Shown one piece after another: positions 56,276 to 59,068 of a stretch of 59,068 bases of DNA. A program made the position numbers and the translations under genes. Position 1 is the first letter of the stretch, and every line of letters starts with the position of its first letter. Under the pieces are notes generated by a model. The model saw nothing but the letters and a program-made list of their open reading frames with translations. It searched no databases and was not told the origin of the DNA. Source of the DNA: Bacillota bacterium. Lineage in GTDB: Bacteria; Bacillota; Clostridia; Christensenellales; Aristaeellaceae. The stretch is from positions 1-59,068 of the forward strand of contig JAEYRW010000014.1 in assembly GCA_023435435.1 (NCBI GenBank). Reading direction: 5' to 3'.

Positions 56276-57400
56276 ATGATCTCATTTTATCCGGATCACC
56301 GCGATGAAGCCATGGCCCGGTCGGTGGCGGACGCCGTCCGCCGCGGATTGTTTTCGGGCGGGCATTACACCGGCTTGGTGGAGGAACTGTTTCAAAAGCA
56401 CATGGGCGCGGCGCGGGCGCTTCTCACGCCCAGCTGCACGGCGGCCCTTCACATGGCGCTCAGGCTCGTTCCCATCCGTCCCGGAGACGAAGTAATCCTC
56501 CCTTCCTATAATTTCCCGGCCGCGGCAAACGCGGTTCTTCTCTGCGGGGCAACGCCCGTCTTTTGCGACATCGATCCGCGCACGCAGAACATTTCCGTTT
56601 CGGACGCGGCGGCCCGGGTCACCCAAAGGACGAAGGCCGTCGTGTGCGTCCACTACGCGGCGGTGGGCTGCGACATGGACGGCCTTTCCGCCCTGTGCCG
56701 GGCAAACGGCCTGACGCTCATCGAGGACGCCGCGCAGGCGGTGGGCGCGACGCAAAACGGCAGGCACCTCGGCGCCCTTTCCCGCTTCGGCTGCTACAGC
56801 TTCCATGCCACAAAGGTGTTTTCAAGCGGCGAGGGCGGCGCTTTGGTCTACGGCGAGGCGGACGCGGCGCGCGCGGCCGTTTACCGGGACAACGGCACCG
56901 ACCGGGAGGCGTTCCTCCGGGGCCGGCGCTCGTCCTACGCGTGGCAGGGGACGGGCGAAAGCATGCGCATGTCCGAGCTCGCGGCGGCGGCACTCCACCC
57001 GCAGCTTCTCAGGCGGGCGGAGATCATCGGGAAAAGGCTTTCCATTCATGCCGCCTATGACGAGGCGTTCCGCCCGGCGGCGGCGCGGGAGTGGATCGCG
57101 CCGATGTTCGTCCCGTCAGGCTGCGTACCCAACGGGCACATCTATTACGTTCGCCTGCGGGACGAGGCGGCGCGGGTGCGCGTGGGGCGGGCGCTGGGCG
57201 AAAAGGGCATCCCGGCACTGACCCACTATGTGCCCCTGCACCTTTCGCCCATGGGCCGGGCGCTGGGGTACGCGCCGGGCTTGCTGCCCGAAAGCGCGAA
57301 GGCCCACGAAACCCTCCTGCGCCTGCCGATCCACGAGGAAATGACACCCGACCAGGCGTTTTTTGTGGCGGAAACCCTCGCAAAGGCGGCGGATGCGTGA
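56276..57400 (+). CDS. DegT/DnrJ/EryC1/StrS-family PLP aminotransferase
   Basis: A protein of 374 residues. ATG follows GAGGACAAGC. Family marks: SGGHYTGLVEELFQKHMG, LTPSCTAALHMALRLVPIRPGDEVILPSYNFPAAANAVLLCGATPVFCDID, IEDAAQAVG, and the PLP lysine in YSFHATKVFSSGEGG (K180). Such enzymes aminate keto-sugars bound to nucleotides (ArnB, WecE, PseC types). Its stop overlaps the GTG of the glycosyltransferase, so the two are translationally coupled in a surface-glycan-type operon. Confidence 0.94.
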   Translation: MISFYPDHRDEAMARSVADAVRRGLFSGGHYTGLVEELFQKHMGAARALLTPSCTAALHMALRLVPIRPGDEVILPSYNFPAAANAVLLCGATPVFCDIDPRTQNISVSDAAARVTQRTKAVVCVHYAAVGCDMDGLSALCRANGLTLIEDAAQAVGATQNGRHLGALSRFGCYSFHATKVFSSGEGGALVYGEADAARAAVYRDNGTDREAFLRGRRSSYAWQGTGESMRMSELAAAALHPQLLRRAEIIGKRLSIHAAYDEAFRPAAAREWIAPMFVPSGCVPNGHIYYVRLRDEAARVRVGRALGEKGIPALTHYVPLHLSPMGRALGYAPGLLPESAKAHETLLRLPIHEEMTPDQAFFVAETLAKAADA

Positions 57401-58131
57401 AGCTGGGCGTCGTGATTCCCGTGTTCCGCCCGGGGGACGAGCTGGAACGCGTGGTGACGGACCTCCGCATCTTCGCGCGGGCGCGGGGAATCCGCCTGAA
57501 GGTCGTGCTGGTGGAGGATGCGGGCGGGGGCGCGGAAGCGGTTCGCGCCCTGGTCCGGCGGCATTCGGGGGTGACGGGCGTGCTGCTTCACAAAAACGTC
57601 GGCCAGCAGAGGGCGACGTACCTCGGGCTTACCCGTCTGCCGGACTGCGACGCCATCGTCACAATGGACCAGGACGGCGCGCATCCCGCGGCTTTGCTGG
57701 CCGACATGCTCGCGCGCATTCGGGAAGGCGCCGACCTCTGCTACGCGGTTCCCGTCCAGGCGGGGCTTTCCGCGTTTCGCAGGATGGGGGCCGCGCTGCG
57801 GGATGTGCTGTTCACCCTGTCGACGAACAAGCCCCGGGGCGTCCGGGTGGGCGCGTACCGCGCCATGACCGGGGCACTTGCGCGGCGCATCGCCCCGGAA
57901 CCGGACGGCTACATTTACCTGTCCGCTGCGGCGTTTCGCCACAAGCCGCGGGCGGTGTCGATCTGCTACGACGCGGCGCCCGCGAAGTCTTCATCATATA
58001 CGCCGTGGAAGCGCATCCGACTCTACGGCGGGCTGCTTCTCCATTATTCGCCGCTGCGGGTTCTTTGCCGCGGAAGGAAGCCGAAGCCGCCCTGCCGCGT
58101 TACCGTGCTGCCCGGAAAGGGGTTCCTATGA
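57397..58131 (+). CDS. Family 2 glycosyltransferase (DPM1/ArnC-like catalytic domain)
   Basis: A protein of 244 residues. Start GTG at 57397 overlaps the previous stop (GTGA). It begins VKLGVVIPVFRPGDELERVVTDL (GT-A fold), has KVVLVEDAGGG, KNVGQQRATYLGL and the metal-binding IVTMDQDGAHPAALLADML (DQD in place of DxD). KSSSYTPWKRIRLYGGLLLHYS near the end resembles the polyprenyl-phosphate sugar transferases, but the usual C-terminal membrane helices are absent. It probably transfers a sugar, perhaps the aminated one, to a lipid carrier. Its stop overlaps the next start (ATGA). Confidence 0.88.
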   Translation: MKLGVVIPVFRPGDELERVVTDLRIFARARGIRLKVVLVEDAGGGAEAVRALVRRHSGVTGVLLHKNVGQQRATYLGLTRLPDCDAIVTMDQDGAHPAALLADMLARIREGADLCYAVPVQAGLSAFRRMGAALRDVLFTLSTNKPRGVRVGAYRAMTGALARRIAPEPDGYIYLSAAAFRHKPRAVSICYDAAPAKSSSYTPWKRIRLYGGLLLHYSPLRVLCRGRKPKPPCRVTVLPGKGFL

Positions 58132-59068
58132 AGACCGTTTTGCTTTTGGGCGGGTCGAACATTCAGATGAGCGCCGCCCTGCGCCTGAAGGAAATGGGTT
58201 GCCGGCTGATTCTGGCGGATTATACGAAAAGTCCGCCCGCCGCCGCCGTGGCGGATGTGCATGTCCCCATCAGTACGTTCGACGTCGACGCCTGCGTCCG
58301 GGCGGCGCGGGAATATGGGGCGGACGCCGTCCTCACCACCGGCACCGACCAGCCGGTGTACACCGCCGCCCGAGTGGCGGACGCGTTGGGGCTGCCTTCG
58401 CCCATCTCTGTGGAAACCGCCTTCAGGGCCACCAACAAGCGCGCCATGAAGGAGGCCTTTCTGCGCTTCGGCGTGCCCTGCGTCCCGTCCGCGTTTTTGA
58501 AGGAAGGGGAGGGGCCGGGTGTGCTTTCCGCCCTCGAACCGCCTCTGGTCATAAAACCCCTCGATTCCCAGGGACAGCGGGGCATCTTCAAGGTGGAGAG
58601 CGCGGAGCAGGCCGTCTTGCGCCTGCCGCAAACGCTCTCCTTTTCCCGGGCGCGGGAGGCGCTGGTGGAGCGATATTACCCTTCCGACGAGCTGACCTAC
58701 TCCTGCTTCGTCCGGGATGGCGCCGTTGTTCCGCTGACCCTTACCGACCGACAGCTGGTGAATGATCCCACTCACATCGGCGTATGCGCTGCCCATCGTT
58801 ATCCCAGCGTCCACGCGGCGCGGGAGCCGGAGGTGCGGAAAATCGCCGAACGGGTGGCGCGGGCGCTGGGCGTCACCGCCGGGCCGCTGTACATCCAGCT
58901 TCTCGTGGGAGAGCGGGGAATCTTGGTTAACGAGGCCGCGTGCCGCATCGGCGGCGCGTTCGAGGATTTCTTCGTTCCCTATGTAACGGGGTTCGGCCTT
59001 CTGGACGCAGTCATCCGGCTCGCGCTGGGGGAAAACCCGGATTTATCGGCCGCGCCGCGCGACGAAGG
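58128..59068 (+). CDS. ATP-grasp enzyme (carbamoyl-phosphate-synthase-like), 3' end missing
   Basis: Open from ATG 58128 to the window end (313 codons seen). N-terminal pre-grasp domain MKTVLLLGGSNIQMSAALRLKEMGCRLILADYTKSPPAA and ADAVLTTGTDQPVYTAARVADALGLP. The ATP-grasp domain shows TNKRAMKEAFLRFGVPCVPSAF, PPLVIKPLDSQGQRGIFKV, VERYYPSDELTYSCFVRDG and, for metal binding, ILVNEAACRIGGAFEDFF. Relatives in polysaccharide and natural-product clusters ligate amino acids or carboxylates onto sugars or peptides. The third gene of the operon; the product is not deducible. Confidence 0.9.
   Translation, partial: MKTVLLLGGSNIQMSAALRLKEMGCRLILADYTKSPPAAAVADVHVPISTFDVDACVRAAREYGADAVLTTGTDQPVYTAARVADALGLPSPISVETAFRATNKRAMKEAFLRFGVPCVPSAFLKEGEGPGVLSALEPPLVIKPLDSQGQRGIFKVESAEQAVLRLPQTLSFSRAREALVERYYPSDELTYSCFVRDGAVVPLTLTDRQLVNDPTHIGVCAAHRYPSVHAAREPEVRKIAERVARALGVTAGPLYIQLLVGERGILVNEAACRIGGAFEDFFVPYVTGFGLLDAVIRLALGENPDLSAAPRDE

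Overview
The window reads as chromosome of a GC-rich, spore-forming Gram-positive bacterium, most likely a member of the Clostridia (inference). The grounds are collagen-like and BclA/BclB-type exosporium proteins at the left end, near-consensus sigma-A promoters (TTGACA/TATAAT type, 17-base spacers), strong AGGAGG ribosome sites, many ATGA/GTGA stop-start overlaps, and intrinsic terminators with T-tracts. No rRNA, tRNA, CRISPR array, phage module or transposase gene was found.

Layout. 1-3.2 kb: three surface/exosporium genes (a collagen-like/beta-helix protein cut by the window start, a collagen-like protein with a BclB-type C-terminus, and a small membrane-anchored BclA-like protein), with possible sporulation-sigma promoters. 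3.5-9.4 kb, minus strand: a GNAT, a flavodoxin-fold reductase, a GNAT/ParB-like/GNAT fusion, an aminoglycoside-phosphotransferase/protein-kinase fusion, and a CaCA cation exchanger. 9.4-15.2 kb: an FGGY kinase (+), a WG-repeat/phosphate-binding-protein fusion, a zinc-peptidase-like protein, and repeat-rich spacers.

15.2-35.7 kb is the functional core. A run of eleven minus-strand genes from 35646 to 20389 encodes a lipoprotein peptide-binding protein, two permeases and two ATPases of an Opp/Dpp transporter, then six peptidases without signal peptides: S10, S9, S9, M14, S10, S10. Nearly all are joined by start/stop overlaps. A PucR-type regulator converges on its end and is divergent from a second minus-strand operon of amidohydrolase (prolidase/imidazolonepropionase-like), ornithine cyclodeaminase/mu-crystallin, MalY/PatB aminotransferase and a small P-loop kinase. 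Together these look like import of oligopeptides, cytoplasmic trimming from both ends, and catabolism of the released dipeptides and amino acids.

35.9-49.7 kb: lactate dehydrogenase; a TetR-controlled ABC exporter with duplicated permeases; TrkH/TrkA potassium uptake; an ArsR-like regulator with an in-frame TGA near its start; an AraC-type hybrid protein; an SDR and a GNAT; and a Na/Pi cotransporter. 49.9-56.2 kb: a small ABC system, a Nudix hydrolase, and a sulfur module (split YeeE/TsuA transporter, TusA, thioredoxin-reductase-like flavoprotein with a Cys-rich tail, divergent LysR regulator, second TusA). 56.3 kb to the end: a PLP aminotransferase, GT2 glycosyltransferase and ATP-grasp operon that runs off the window.

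Several spacers hold a dispersed non-coding palindromic element of about 165 bp with related terminal inverted repeats. One copy seems to have cut short an expressed small gene. The best candidates for an undescribed system are the transporter-plus-six-peptidase operon and this repeat family.
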